64,000 nucleotides of DNA, taken from the NCBI GenBank assembly GCA_024234735.1, contig JACKNV010000001.1, positions 124,001 through 188,000 of the forward strand, read 5' to 3'. Made by a program: the position numbers and the translations under genes. The notes under the pieces were generated by a model, which ran no database searches, had not been told where the DNA came from, and worked only from the letters and a program-made list of their open reading frames with translations. Source of the stretch: Pseudomonadales bacterium (GTDB lineage Bacteria; Pseudomonadota; Gammaproteobacteria; Pseudomonadales; Halieaceae). Positions 44,718 to 53,515 of the stretch are shown here, in pieces; the stretch's first letter is position 1; each line of letters opens with the position of its first letter.

Positions 44718-46126
44718 CTGTCGCCTTGTGCCACGGGTGGGGGCGTGTCCACCAGCCGCCCGCCCAGCGCCAGAAACAGCTGGATGCGATTGACCGCCTG
44801 GGTGCTGCGCATTTTGATGACGTCCGCCTCGGCGAGCAGTTGATCGGTCTGCAACTGCGATACCCAGAGCAGATCGCGTTTGCCGGCGCGGTACTGCTTG
44901 GTGGCAATATCCACCGCCGCGCTGCGATTTTTCAGGGCGCTCTCCATGAACGGCATACGCCGCGCCAGCGCCTGCTCGTTGGCCAGCGAGTTTTCAACCT
45001 CGCGAAAGGCGTCGAGTACCGTTGCGCCGTAGCCCGCTACCGCCTGGGCCTGTTCGGCGGTGGCGATCTCCACCACCGCCCGCAGGGCGCCGCCCTCGTA
45101 GATCGGGATATAGGCATCGATGCCGGCCATGGCCAGCCAGGGATTGCGGTTGAAGGTCGAAAGTACCTCGTCGGTCAGGCGCCCACCGTTGAGTGAGATG
45201 GAGAAGCCCGGCAACAGGGCGAGCTGGGCTGCCTCCTGCTGCCGGAAGGCCGCCAGCACCGTCTGCTCGGCGGACAATACGTCCAGCCGCCGCTCCAGCA
45301 GCGAGGCGGGCAGGCCCGCGTCGGCGGGCGGCGGCAGGCGGGGGTAGACGGCCGCCACCTCGATCTCGGCCGCGGGGTAGCGCCCGAGCAGTACCTCGAG
45401 CCCGCGCCGGGCCTCGGCGTACAACTGGCGGCTGAGTTCCAGCTGGCTCTCGGCCACGTCCAGGTTGGCCCTGACATGAACCACGTCCAGGTCGGAGTCC
45501 TTGCCGCTTTTGCGCCGCGCTTCCGCCAGCCGGGTCAGCTCCCGGAACACCGCTACGGTTCGCTCTCCCAGCGCTACCAGCTGCCGGGTTTCGATGGTCA
45601 GGTACCAGGTTTTGGCGGTCACCGCGGCCAGCGACTGGCGGGCGAAGTCGTAATCCAGCGCGGTGGCCTGATAGCGTGCCGCCGCTGCGGCCCGTTGCGA
45701 ACGCAGCCGGCCCCACAGGTCGATCTCCCAGCTGGCGCTGGCCCAGGCCAGGGTGCTGTCCGTGGTGCCGCTCTGGTTGTGTTCCTTCATCACCTTGGCG
45801 CCGGCCTCGGCATTGAGCTGGGGACGCAGTTGCGCGCCTATGCGCACCAGGTTCTGCTGCGCAATCACCACCCCTTCGGCGGCCTGGCGCAGGTCCAGGT
45901 TGTGGGCCATGGCCTCGGCGATAACGGCCGCCAGGGCAGGGTCATTGAACAGGGCCAGCCAGTCCCCGGGCACTGCATCCGGTTGCTGGCCGGCGCGCCA
46001 GGCCGGTGGTATATCGATTGTGGCTGGAAACGCCTGCTCCAGAATCTCGGGCCGGGTGGGCGCCTCCTTCAGGGCGCAGCCGCCGAGCAGCGCAGCCAGT
46101 ACCGCGATGGCTAGCAGGGAACGCAT
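44714..46126 (-). CDS. Outer membrane factor lipoprotein (NodT/TolC-like efflux channel)
   Basis: A 470-residue channel protein with a lipoprotein signal (VLAALLGGC), two repeated TolC-type halves and long amphipathic helices (LDLRQAAEGVVIAQQNLVR and QALARRMPFMES regions). The SWEIDLWGRLRSQRAAAAARY segment, in outline, is diagnostic of NodT-family channels. The start ATG shares a base with the stop of the HlyD-like gene upstream, so the two are coupled. No RND, MFS or ABC pump gene lies in the cluster. Confidence 0.92.
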   Translation of the reverse strand: MRSLLAIAVLAALLGGCALKEAPTRPEILEQAFPATIDIPPAWRAGQQPDAVPGDWLALFNDPALAAVIAEAMAHNLDLRQAAEGVVIAQQNLVRIGAQLRPQLNAEAGAKVMKEHNQSGTTDSTLAWASASWEIDLWGRLRSQRAAAAARYQATALDYDFARQSLAAVTAKTWYLTIETRQLVALGERTVAVFRELTRLAEARRKSGKDSDLDVVHVRANLDVAESQLELSRQLYAEARRGLEVLLGRYPAAEIEVAAVYPRLPPPADAGLPASLLERRLDVLSAEQTVLAAFRQQEAAQLALLPGFSISLNGGRLTDEVLSTFNRNPWLAMAGIDAYIPIYEGGALRAVVEIATAEQAQAVAGYGATVLDAFREVENSLANEQALARRMPFMESALKNRSAAVDIATKQYRAGKRDLLWVSQLQTDQLLAEADVIKMRSTQAVNRIQLFLALGGRLVDTPPPVAQGDS

Positions 46127-47280
46127 CAGCCGGAGAACGGGTAGAGCCAGTTAAACCAGGAGTAGCCGCGAATGCCAATCTTGCGCATCCACACAAAGCC
46201 ACTGTCCGGGTTGGTGTAAATACTGGCCCGGCCCTGGGTGCCGATGGGGAATTTTGACTGGTCCTCGTCATCCAGCACAATGACTACCGCAAACTGCCCC
46301 TGTGGCATTTCGGTGGGTACGTAGGAAAACTGGGGAAGATTGCCGCTGGGCAGATACTGGCCGGCGCCCGTGCCCTGCCAGATAGCATCGACCTTGCCGG
46401 TGAAGATCTGCCCGGGGTACAGGTCCAGGGCAATTTCCACTTCCTGCCCCGGCTTCACGTATTTCAGGTTTTCCTGGAAGAACTGGGCCAGCAGGTAGCG
46501 CCCTTCATCCACGATCAGTGAGGCGATGGCTCCTACACGCACGATACCTGCCACCATGCCCGGACGCACCTGCAGGTTCATGATGTAGCCGTCCTCGGGT
46601 GCCACCATCAGGGTGTTGTCGAGATAAAAGCGGGCCTGCTTGAGTTCGGCCTCCACCTGCGCCACCGTGGTATTGGTGCCGTTGATTTCCGAGGTATACA
46701 ACAGGCGCGAGCGCTCCTCCTCGGCCTGTGCCTCCTTGATGGCCGCCTGGTACGCGGCCACCTGGGCGGTCCATTTCTGCGCCTCTTCCACCGGGCCGGC
46801 ACCCTGTTCGGCGAGTTGTTCCGAGAGTTTTTTCTGGTACTTGGCGTATTCCAGCTCGCTCTGCAACTTGACGATCTTGTCGGCGCTGATCTGGATGTCG
46901 TTGTGCAGCACCTTGACGTTCTGCTGGGCCGCTACCAGTTGCGCCTCGAGCTGCTCCACCTGGTACTGGTACAGGGTGCGGTCGAACTGGAACAGGGGCT
47001 GGCCTTTCTTGACCCGGGTGTTGGGTTCAACCAGTACATCGGTCACCAGTGTGGGGTGATTCAGGCGGGGAATAAGTTGAATGGTGTGCTGCACCATTCT
47101 GGCCTCGGTGGCATAGGGGGCGACGAAACGCAGGCCGATCAGGAAAATGATCAGCAGGTGCAGTCCCACAAACGCCGAGACGATGCCCCAGGATATGTTG
47201 AACTGCAGCCATTTGAACTTGAAAAATACCAGCCAGCAGAAAACGATGTAGCCGAATAGCAGGACGAAGCCGAGCAGCAT
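46126..47280 (-). CDS. HlyD-family membrane fusion protein (YibH-like)
   Basis: A 384-residue adaptor. Two N-terminal helices (residues 1-19 and 33-53) precede a split lipoyl/barrel domain and a long coiled-coil hairpin (about 105-215), then the beta barrel with the GYIMNLQVRPGMVAG strand. AAGGAAA precedes ATG 47280. E. coli YibH has the same layout and is encoded next to YibI, a DUF3302 protein, exactly as here. It would span the periplasm between the inner membrane and the NodT channel encoded just downstream. Confidence 0.9.
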   Translation of the reverse strand: MLLGFVLLFGYIVFCWLVFFKFKWLQFNISWGIVSAFVGLHLLIIFLIGLRFVAPYATEARMVQHTIQLIPRLNHPTLVTDVLVEPNTRVKKGQPLFQFDRTLYQYQVEQLEAQLVAAQQNVKVLHNDIQISADKIVKLQSELEYAKYQKKLSEQLAEQGAGPVEEAQKWTAQVAAYQAAIKEAQAEEERSRLLYTSEINGTNTTVAQVEAELKQARFYLDNTLMVAPEDGYIMNLQVRPGMVAGIVRVGAIASLIVDEGRYLLAQFFQENLKYVKPGQEVEIALDLYPGQIFTGKVDAIWQGTGAGQYLPSGNLPQFSYVPTEMPQGQFAVVIVLDDEDQSKFPIGTQGRASIYTNPDSGFVWMRKIGIRGYSWFNWLYPFSG

Positions 47281-47295
47281 GAAATGATTTCCTTG

Positions 47296-47652
47296 TCAGA
47301 CCTGTTGGTCTTTGGGGTCTGCCGCCTTGCCCTGCTCTGACGTGCTTTGGGTACCACTCAAGCGTAAGATTTCCTCGTCTGTCTGACGGGCGCGCTCGGC
47401 GGGAAATTGGCGAATATCAACCACATCGGTGGGCTTGAACGCCCAGATAAACGCCTGGACCCAGGGGTAGATGGTGGGGAACAGGCCTGCATAGCCCATC
47501 AGCTTTACCGCCTCGGCTTCCGGGTGTTTACGGGAGATGGCGATACGGCCTGGCAAACCCGCGAGCCAGACGATAGCACTGAGCACCGACAGGCCTGCCA
47601 GGGCGGCGACGATAAAGGTTGCGTAATCCCATGCGGTGACTTCGAAACCCAT
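47296..47652 (-). CDS. DUF3302 inner-membrane protein (YibI/YiaW-like)
   Basis: A 118-residue protein with two membrane helices (residues about 10-34 and 53-71) around a basic loop containing SRKHPEAEAVKLMGYAG, which is the family core, and a polar Gln/Glu-rich C-terminus. ATG 47652 is preferred over a GTG one codon upstream. It is 15 bases before the HlyD-like gene. Function is unknown; conserved pairing with a YibH-type fusion protein suggests it is part of that export system. Confidence 0.85.
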   Translation of the reverse strand: MGFEVTAWDYATFIVAALAGLSVLSAIVWLAGLPGRIAISRKHPEAEAVKLMGYAGLFPTIYPWVQAFIWAFKPTDVVDIRQFPAERARQTDEEILRLSGTQSTSEQGKAADPKDQQV

Positions 47653-47790
47653 CACGGCACCTGCTTCTCACTCTGCAAAACAAGGCCTGATGCTAACCGA
47701 AGCCGATCACCGAGTAAAGTTGGGGCAGTGCCGGTGCAGCGGCGCACCGGCGGGTGGTCATCCGTCTTTGCACCCGGCGGCAGCCCGGGG

Positions 47791-48552
47791 TTATTTACCC
47801 AGTGCCGCCTGGTAGGCGCGCACGCTGTTGGCAAGCCCCATGCGGATTGCGTCCACTGTCAGGGCGTGGCCTATGGACACCTCCAGCAGGCCGGGCACGG
47901 TGGCGAAGCGGGGCAGGTTGTGCAGGTCCAGGTCGTGGCCGGCGTTCAGGCCGAGGCCGGCCTCGGCGGCCGCTTCGGCGGCGCGCACGAATTGCCCGAA
48001 CACCGCTTCCAGATCGGTGCCCGAGTTGAAGGCCCTGGCGTAGGACTCGGTATACAGCTCCACCCGGTCGGCGCCCACCTGGGCGGCCAGGCGAATCTGC
48101 TGCGGATCCGGGTCCATGAACAGGCTGGTGCGGATGCCCAGCGCCTTCAATTCCTGCACCAGGGGTGCGACTGCATCGCCGTCGCGGCGCAGGTCGAAAC
48201 CGTGGTCGGAGGTGAGCTGCTGGTCGCCGTCCGGCACCAGGGTGCACTGGGCGGGGCGAATCGCCCTGACCAGTTCCATGAAACCGGGGTAATCGTCCAC
48301 CCCGGGGCGTTCGCTGCGGCGCGGCCCCGCCATCGGGTTGCCTTCGATGTTGAATTCCACCGTGAGCATATCCGCCAGCTCGAAGCAGTCGCTGGCGCGG
48401 ATATGGCGCTGGTCGGGGCGCGGGTGCACGGTAATGCCGTCTGCCCCCGCCTCGATGCACATCGTGGCATGGGCGGTGACACTGGGATTGGTGGTATCCC
48501 GGGAGTTGCGGATCAGCGCAATCTTGTTGAGGTTGACGCTGAGGGCGATCAT
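47791..48552 (-). CDS. pdxJ: Pyridoxine 5'-phosphate synthase
   Basis: Last step of DXP-dependent vitamin B6 synthesis, condensing 1-deoxyxylulose-5-phosphate with 3-amino-2-oxopropyl phosphate. The 253-residue TIM barrel begins with LSVNLNKIALIRNSR. Catalytic residues are recognisable: Asn/His region HPRPDQRHI, Glu in VEFNIEGNP and the C-terminal GHDLDLHNL block. In many genomes pdxJ follows recO or acpS; here its ATG overlaps the ppiA stop instead (ATGA), an unusual pairing. Confidence 0.95.
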   Translation of the reverse strand: MIALSVNLNKIALIRNSRDTTNPSVTAHATMCIEAGADGITVHPRPDQRHIRASDCFELADMLTVEFNIEGNPMAGPRRSERPGVDDYPGFMELVRAIRPAQCTLVPDGDQQLTSDHGFDLRRDGDAVAPLVQELKALGIRTSLFMDPDPQQIRLAAQVGADRVELYTESYARAFNSGTDLEAVFGQFVRAAEAAAEAGLGLNAGHDLDLHNLPRFATVPGLLEVSIGHALTVDAIRMGLANSVRAYQAALGK

Positions 48553-49121
48553 GGCCCGGGGGCGCGCACGATCTCGTTGATGACGATAGGCTCCACCGGC
48601 ACGTCCTGCATGCGGCCGGCGTTGGCAGTCGGGGCGGTGGCGATGAAGTCGACGATATTCATGCCGAGAATGACCTCGCCGAACACGGTATAGCCGTCGC
48701 GGCCCGGAGCCCAGTCCAGCTGCAGGTTATTGCGCTGGTTGATGAAGAACTGCGAGGTGGCGGAATCCGGGTCGCTGGTACGCGCCATGGCGATGGTGCC
48801 GCGGGAATTGTGCAGCCTGTTGTCCGACTCGTTGGCCACCGGCGCTCCGGTGTCTTTTTCCGACAGCTCGGGGTCGAAGCCGCCGCCCTGGATCATGAAG
48901 TTGGGGATCACCCGGTGAAAAATCGTGCCGTTGTAAAAACCCGCGTCCACGTAGGCCAGGAAGTTATCGACCGTCAGGGGCGCCTTGTCGCGGAACAGGC
49001 GCAGGGTGATGTCGCCCTCGCTGGTCTTGATGATGACCTGGGGATTGGGAAGCCGGGTTTCCTCGGCGAACAGCGCCGGGGCGACCAGCAGGGCGCAGCA
49101 AATCAGCAGGTTTTTGAACAT
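48549..49121 (-). CDS. ppiA: Periplasmic peptidyl-prolyl cis-trans isomerase (cyclophilin)
   Basis: Catalyses proline isomerisation in the periplasm. ATG 49121 is about ten bases after AAAGGA and gives 190 residues, the same as E. coli PpiA; ATG 49130 sits too close to that site. A signal peptide (MFKNLLICCALLVAPALFA) is followed by the cyclophilin domain with FHRVIPNFMIQGG, IAMARTSDPDSATSQFFIN and VFGEVILGM. The active-site Arg and Phe are present. It overlaps pdxJ. Confidence 0.93.
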   Translation of the reverse strand: MFKNLLICCALLVAPALFAEETRLPNPQVIIKTSEGDITLRLFRDKAPLTVDNFLAYVDAGFYNGTIFHRVIPNFMIQGGGFDPELSEKDTGAPVANESDNRLHNSRGTIAMARTSDPDSATSQFFINQRNNLQLDWAPGRDGYTVFGEVILGMNIVDFIATAPTANAGRMQDVPVEPIVINEIVRAPGP

Positions 49122-49138
49122 AAGGGTCATTTCCTTTG

Positions 49139-49813
49139 TCAGGCCCAGGAGGAGCTCTTGCGCCGTTTCGGCCACAGGCGCGGTACGACCAGGGTGATGA
49201 TCACCCCCAGCAGCACCGCCAGGGCGCCGTTGAGGAAATCCTCGCTTTCGATCTTGTCCACCAGGCGCAGGTTCTCGGCTTTGAGCATTTCCACTTCCGA
49301 GCGCAGTTCTTCCTGGCGCACCACCAGGTGGCGGTTGTCCTCGTCGAGCTTCACGGCATTCCCGGATATCTGTTTCAGCTGGGCCAGTTCCTCGGCGACA
49401 CCGGCCAGTTCCGTTTCCGTGGTGCCCAACTGCTCCAGCAGGGCGTCGCGCTCGGCCTGCACGACCTGCAGTTCCTCTTGCAGGGCGCTGCTCTGTTCCC
49501 CGGCCTGGCCTGCCTTGGCCAGCGCCGCATCCAGCCTGACCTGGGCGGGCACTCCCTTCATCAGGTACTGGCTGCGCATCCAGCCACTGAGGCCGGTGTC
49601 GGTCGTCACCTGCGACCACTCGCCGTTATCGGACTCGCTGTTGACGGTCAGGCGCGTGCCCGAGGGCAGGCCCCGGTGGGTGATGCGGTATTCGTTTCCC
49701 GCGCCGCTGCGCAGGGGGACGTACTGTTTGTCGCTGATGTAGCGCACGTCCTGGGCCTGGGCGCTGGACATGCCAAGCAGGGCAAGCAGGAAAAATGTCA
49801 GGGCAGTTCGCAA
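49139..49813 (-). CDS. TIGR04211-family SH3-domain protein (YgiM-like)
   Basis: A 224-residue envelope protein: signal peptide ending AQA-QD, bacterial SH3 domain (residues about 22-85; YVPLRSGAGNEYRI, WMRSQYL), long coiled coil (about 95-190), and a C-terminal membrane helix (ALAVLLGVIITLVV) followed by a basic tail. I chose TTG 49813 because AAAGGA lies seven bases upstream and the signal peptide then starts MRTALTFF; the longer TTG at 49837 has no ribosome site. Function of the family is unknown. Confidence 0.87.
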   Translation of the reverse strand: MRTALTFFLLALLGMSSAQAQDVRYISDKQYVPLRSGAGNEYRITHRGLPSGTRLTVNSESDNGEWSQVTTDTGLSGWMRSQYLMKGVPAQVRLDAALAKAGQAGEQSSALQEELQVVQAERDALLEQLGTTETELAGVAEELAQLKQISGNAVKLDEDNRHLVVRQEELRSEVEMLKAENLRLVDKIESEDFLNGALAVLLGVIITLVVPRLWPKRRKSSSWA

Positions 49814-49890
49814 AATCGCATCCTTTGGTCCGGCCAATCGAGCGGCGCTATTCTAGCGCCCCTGGCGGCGTATTTTAAGGCCCACCGCCT

Positions 49891-50190
49891 TCAGGGCAGT
49901 ACTACTTTATAGGGCTTGACCGTCACCCGGTGGAACACCCCCGCCTCGACGTAAGGGTCGGCGTCCGCCCAGGCGGTGGCCGCCTCGAGACTGTCGAACT
50001 CGGCGATCACCAGGCTGCCGGTGAAACCGGCCTCGCCAGGCTCAGGCGTATCCAGCGCCGGATGCGGGCCGGCGGCGAGCAGGCGGCCGGCGTCGGCCAG
50101 CTCCTGCAGCCTTTCCAGGTGGGCCGGCCGCGCCTTGAGGCGCAATGGCAGGCTGTTGTCGACGTCTTCACACAGGATAGCGTAGTACAT
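49891..50190 (-). CDS. yciI: YciI family protein
   Basis: A 99-residue ferredoxin-like-fold protein that matches E. coli YciI closely along its whole length (RPAHLERLQELADAGRLLAAGP, in outline, then GFTGSLVIAEFDSLEAA and DPYVEAGV). The conserved His and Asp of the putative active site (HPALD region) are present. ATG 50190 gives the standard MYYAILCED start; no clear ribosome site. Its role is unknown; related proteins act as small dehydrochlorinases or muconolactone-like enzymes. Confidence 0.92.
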   Translation of the reverse strand: MYYAILCEDVDNSLPLRLKARPAHLERLQELADAGRLLAAGPHPALDTPEPGEAGFTGSLVIAEFDSLEAATAWADADPYVEAGVFHRVTVKPYKVVLP

Positions 50191-50274
50191 GGCGAGGTCT
50201 TGGTGTTGTCGGTGGTGGGTGACAGCTTGCCAGAAGGGGTGGCCCGATGCCACCGGAACAGGCCGGCCCGGTTG

Positions 50275-52227
50275 TCAGCCCACCGGGGCTTCACCCAGGT
50301 CCTCCAGCTCGGCGAGCAGAGCGGCCGCGGATGCCTCGTCGGGCATGCGCCAGTCACCCCGTGGAGAAAGGCTGACGGAGCCGACCTTGGGGCCCGGTGG
50401 CAGCGTTGTGCGCTTGAATTGCTGCCGGAAAAAACGCTCGCAAAATATCGCCAGCCATTTTTTGATCTCGGACGGCGAATAATCCCCGGTGAAGGTCCGG
50501 CAGGCGAGGATAAAGATCTTGCGTGGCCGGAAGCTGTTGCGCATGAAGTGAAACAGGAAGAAATCGTGCAGTTCGTAGGGCCCGACGATGGTCTCGGTGT
50601 GCTGGGCGATCGTCCCGTCTTCGCTGTGTGGGATGAGCTCGGGGGAGATGGGGGTGTCCAGTACGCGTTGCAGCACCGCCGCCAGTTCGGGAGTGGCGCG
50701 GTGGGTCGCGTACCAGCGCACCAGGTAGGCGACCATGGTCTTGGGTACGCTGGCGTTGACGTTGTAATTGGCCATGTGATCGCCGTTGAAGGTGCACCAG
50801 CCCAGGGCCAGCTCGGACATGTCGCCAGTGCCCACCACAATGGCCCGGTATTTGTTTGCGAAGTTGAACAGCAGCTGGGTGCGTTCGCGCGCCTGGGCGT
50901 TCTCGAAGACCACGTCATGCTGCTCGGGGTCGTGCCCTAGATCGCTCAGGTGCTGGCTTACCGCAGCCTGGATGTCGACCTCGTGCAGGTCGACGCCGGC
51001 GGCCGCGGCCAGCGCGAAGGCGGACTCCCGGGTATGGTTGCTGGTGCCCGGCCCCGGCATGGTGATGGCATGCAGTTCGCCGTGCGGCTTGTCGAGCAGG
51101 TTCAATGCATCGAGACAGACGAGAAAAGCCAGTGTCGAGTCCAGTCCGCCCGAGAGCCCGATAACCAGCGCGCAATCGCCCGCTGCCTGCATTCGCCGGG
51201 CCAGCCCGGTGGCCTGGATCGCGAGAATCTCCTGCGCCCTGGCGTCGAACTCGTGCAGGTCGTCGGGGACGAAGGGATGCCTGGGATACTCGCGCGCCAT
51301 GTCCGGCAGGGCCGCGCCGGGGGACAGGCGGCTACTGCGGTAGGGTGCCGGTCGGGGTGAAGCGGCAAAGGTGGCATGCTGCAGGCGGTCGTGGTGCAAT
51401 TTCTGGCAATCGAAATCCACCAGCAGGCTGGAGCCCTCCAGAGCAAAGCGTTCGCTCTCGGCCAGCATGGCCCCGTTCTCGGCGGCCAGCAGATGCCCGC
51501 CGAACACGATATCCTTGCTCGATTCGGTGGGCCCGCTGGAGGCGTACAGGTAGGCGCAGATGCGCTGGGCACTGTTCATGCTTACCAGTTGCCGCCGGTA
51601 ATCGGCCTTGGCGACCAGCTCGTTGCTGGCCGAGGGGTTGACGATCAGCGCGGCACCCGCGAGGGCGTGCTCGATCCCGGGTGGCTGCGGCGCCCACAGG
51701 TCCTCGCAGATCTCGATGGCAAAGCTCACCGCGCCGATGGTAAACAGCTGGCGGGGCGCGAGCGTGAACTGGCCGAGGAGGGGGTCGTCCAACTCGAGCT
51801 CGACCTGGGCGCCCGAGACGAACCAGCGCCGGTCATAGAATTCCGAATAGTTGGGGAGGTGAATCTTGGGTACGGCAGCCTGCACGCGCCCGGCGGCGCA
51901 GACGAACGCGCAGTTGAACAGCCTGCCGTCGGGGGCGTCGAAGGGTGCTCCCACCACGACCACGACATCCGCGTCCGCGGTCGCCCGCGCGATCTGCGCC
52001 AGCGCCTGGCGCACTCCGGTCAGCAGGGCGTGGGAGACGAAGAGATCCTCGCAGCTATAGCCGCAGACGGCGAGTTCGGGGAACAGCACCAGGCTGCTGT
52101 GTTGGCGCACGGCCTTATCCGTGCACGCGACAATGCGTTGCGCGTTTGCCATGGGGTCGGCCAGTACCAGCGGCGGCGCATAAGCGGCGCAACGCAGGTA
52201 GCCGAGCTCGCGGTAGTCGAGATTCAT
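50275..52227 (-). CDS. nadE: Glutamine-dependent NAD+ synthetase
   Basis: Final step of NAD synthesis: amidation of nicotinate adenine dinucleotide using glutamine. The 650-residue protein combines an N-terminal nitrilase-type glutaminase (Glu51 in FPELAVCGY, Lys121 in PKIHLPNY, Cys174 in EICEDLW) with a C-terminal ATP pyrophosphatase domain (SGGLDSTLA near residue 355; GTGDMSELALGW). This is the long bacterial/actinobacterial type of about 650-680 residues, not the 275-residue ammonia-dependent form. Start ATG 52227. Confidence 0.95.
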   Translation of the reverse strand: MNLDYRELGYLRCAAYAPPLVLADPMANAQRIVACTDKAVRQHSSLVLFPELAVCGYSCEDLFVSHALLTGVRQALAQIARATADADVVVVVGAPFDAPDGRLFNCAFVCAAGRVQAAVPKIHLPNYSEFYDRRWFVSGAQVELELDDPLLGQFTLAPRQLFTIGAVSFAIEICEDLWAPQPPGIEHALAGAALIVNPSASNELVAKADYRRQLVSMNSAQRICAYLYASSGPTESSKDIVFGGHLLAAENGAMLAESERFALEGSSLLVDFDCQKLHHDRLQHATFAASPRPAPYRSSRLSPGAALPDMAREYPRHPFVPDDLHEFDARAQEILAIQATGLARRMQAAGDCALVIGLSGGLDSTLAFLVCLDALNLLDKPHGELHAITMPGPGTSNHTRESAFALAAAAGVDLHEVDIQAAVSQHLSDLGHDPEQHDVVFENAQARERTQLLFNFANKYRAIVVGTGDMSELALGWCTFNGDHMANYNVNASVPKTMVAYLVRWYATHRATPELAAVLQRVLDTPISPELIPHSEDGTIAQHTETIVGPYELHDFFLFHFMRNSFRPRKIFILACRTFTGDYSPSEIKKWLAIFCERFFRQQFKRTTLPPGPKVGSVSLSPRGDWRMPDEASAAALLAELEDLGEAPVG

Positions 52228-52333
52228 GGCGGCAGTATAAACGCGCCGGGTCGGGGAAGCGACTACCCGGGGCAGCGACCGCGGGCGATTGCCCCCGTGG
52301 GTGGCGAGCCGTTCCCGGCGAGCCGCTTGCGCC

Positions 52334-52352
52334 AGGGGCGGCTGCCGCCCCT
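52334..52352 (-). terminator. GC-rich hairpin at the 3' end of the dioxygenase gene
   Basis: An eight-base perfect inverted repeat (AGGGGCGG / CCGCCCCT) with a three-base loop begins at the stop codon of the intradiol-dioxygenase-like gene. There is no T-run after it in the direction of transcription, so it is either a weak terminator or a transcript-stabilising stem. Confidence 0.4.
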
Positions 52353-53256
52353 AGATTATCTGGATGGCCTTGTAGGCGAGCATCGATGCATCCCACTGTC
52401 GCTCGATCTCGAACTGGTAATCGGCGAAGTCGGAACCGAACACGCCGTCGCGGCTGTTGCTGGTATCCTTGGCACTGCCGGTATAGTCGGGATGATTCAG
52501 GTAGATGTCGTTGCTGGTGCTATCGTCGAAACAGAACTGGGTGACCAATGCGGCGTTGTTGTTACGCACCACCTTGACGTGAATGTGGGTGGTGCGACCG
52601 CGATACCAACCGGGAAAACAGCACTTGAAACTCACCAGGCCGTTGTCGTCGGTTGTCTGCACGCCGCGGAACCAGCGCGAGGCCAGCGCGTCCGGATCGT
52701 TGCCGGTGCAGTAGCTGGAGTCGAAACTGCGGGTGTCCGAGCTGCCGGACGTGTCGCCCGAGTATATTCCCTCCCAGTTGACGAACCAGATTTCGATGTC
52801 GGCGCCCGCGATGGGTTCGCAGGACTGGTCGACCAGTTTCAGTACCAGTGCCATGGGAACCCCGGGTTCGCCGCTGGAGATATCCTGCTCATATTCGTCC
52901 GCGTGAAAATAGCAGGGCCCCAGCGTGTATTCTTCTGTCAGTGTGCATGAATTTCCCAGCCCGCTGACGAAGGGGTCCGCTGGCGGGAAATCGGCCTCCA
53001 TGGCTGCGGTGCCGCCATTCAGCCAGTCGGTGCCGTTGTCAGTGACGGCTTCGGTCGCGGAACCTGTCTCAGCTCCGCTATCGGTGCTCTCGGCGGTGTC
53101 ATCACTCGCGGCAGTACTGGCGATGCTGTCGGAACTGCCGTTTCCGCTCCCTCCGCCGCCGCAACCGACCATGGGCAGTAGTGGAGCGAGTGCAAGCGCG
53201 GTGCTCAATTTCTGGAGCATCTGCCTGCGCCTGAGTAGAGATTCTGATCTAGACAT
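52351..53256 (-). CDS. Intradiol ring-cleavage dioxygenase-like lipoprotein
   Basis: A 301-residue exported protein. The N-terminus has consecutive arginines before a hydrophobic core ending PMVGC (Cys32), so a Tat-type lipoprotein signal is likely. Residues 33-78 are a Ser/Asp/Thr/Gly linker. The dioxygenase-like core keeps all four non-haem Fe3+ ligands by pattern: Tyr165 (IWFVNWEGIYSG), Tyr218, His224 and His226 (GWYRGRTTHIH). Extracellular members of the family with this layout are known but mostly uncharacterised. It has six or more Cys residues and no catabolic neighbours, so a soluble catechol substrate is doubtful. It is divergent from phoX. Confidence 0.86.
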   Translation of the reverse strand: MSRSESLLRRRQMLQKLSTALALAPLLPMVGCGGGGSGNGSSDSIASTAASDDTAESTDSGAETGSATEAVTDNGTDWLNGGTAAMEADFPPADPFVSGLGNSCTLTEEYTLGPCYFHADEYEQDISSGEPGVPMALVLKLVDQSCEPIAGADIEIWFVNWEGIYSGDTSGSSDTRSFDSSYCTGNDPDALASRWFRGVQTTDDNGLVSFKCCFPGWYRGRTTHIHVKVVRNNNAALVTQFCFDDSTSNDIYLNHPDYTGSAKDTSNSRDGVFGSDFADYQFEIERQWDASMLAYKAIQII

Positions 53257-53397
53257 GGGCTCACCTGCTGGGAGTTCAATGCGGCATCGGGGAGAATGGT
53301 AAGCTTTCCAGGCGTTTCGTATCAGTGGCCCAGGGTAAAGAAAGGTTAATTTTTGCAGGCTGTTCGTTGCCGCTGCTGGCCACGATTAAAGTGGGGG

Positions 53398-53437
53398 AGG
53401 TCATTTTTCGGTAACAAAAGTTTCAGCGGCAGGTAAC
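53398..53437 (+). promoter_or_regulatory. Pho-box-like repeats upstream of phoX
   Basis: AGGTCAT (53398-53404), a four-T spacer, and CGGTAAC (53409-53415) resemble the paired CTGTCAT/CTGTNAC half-sites of PhoB. A further AGGTAAC starts at 53431, exactly 22 bases (two 11-base steps) after CGGTAAC. The match to consensus is partial. The site lies about 80-120 bases before the phoX start and could also serve the divergent dioxygenase gene. Confidence 0.45.
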
Positions 53438-53515
53438 CGCGCTGCCATACGCCGCCCATAGAGTGTCCTCCTGACCTGCCCATACCAGGGCCCAATCACT
53501 GGAGGATAGACGAAC

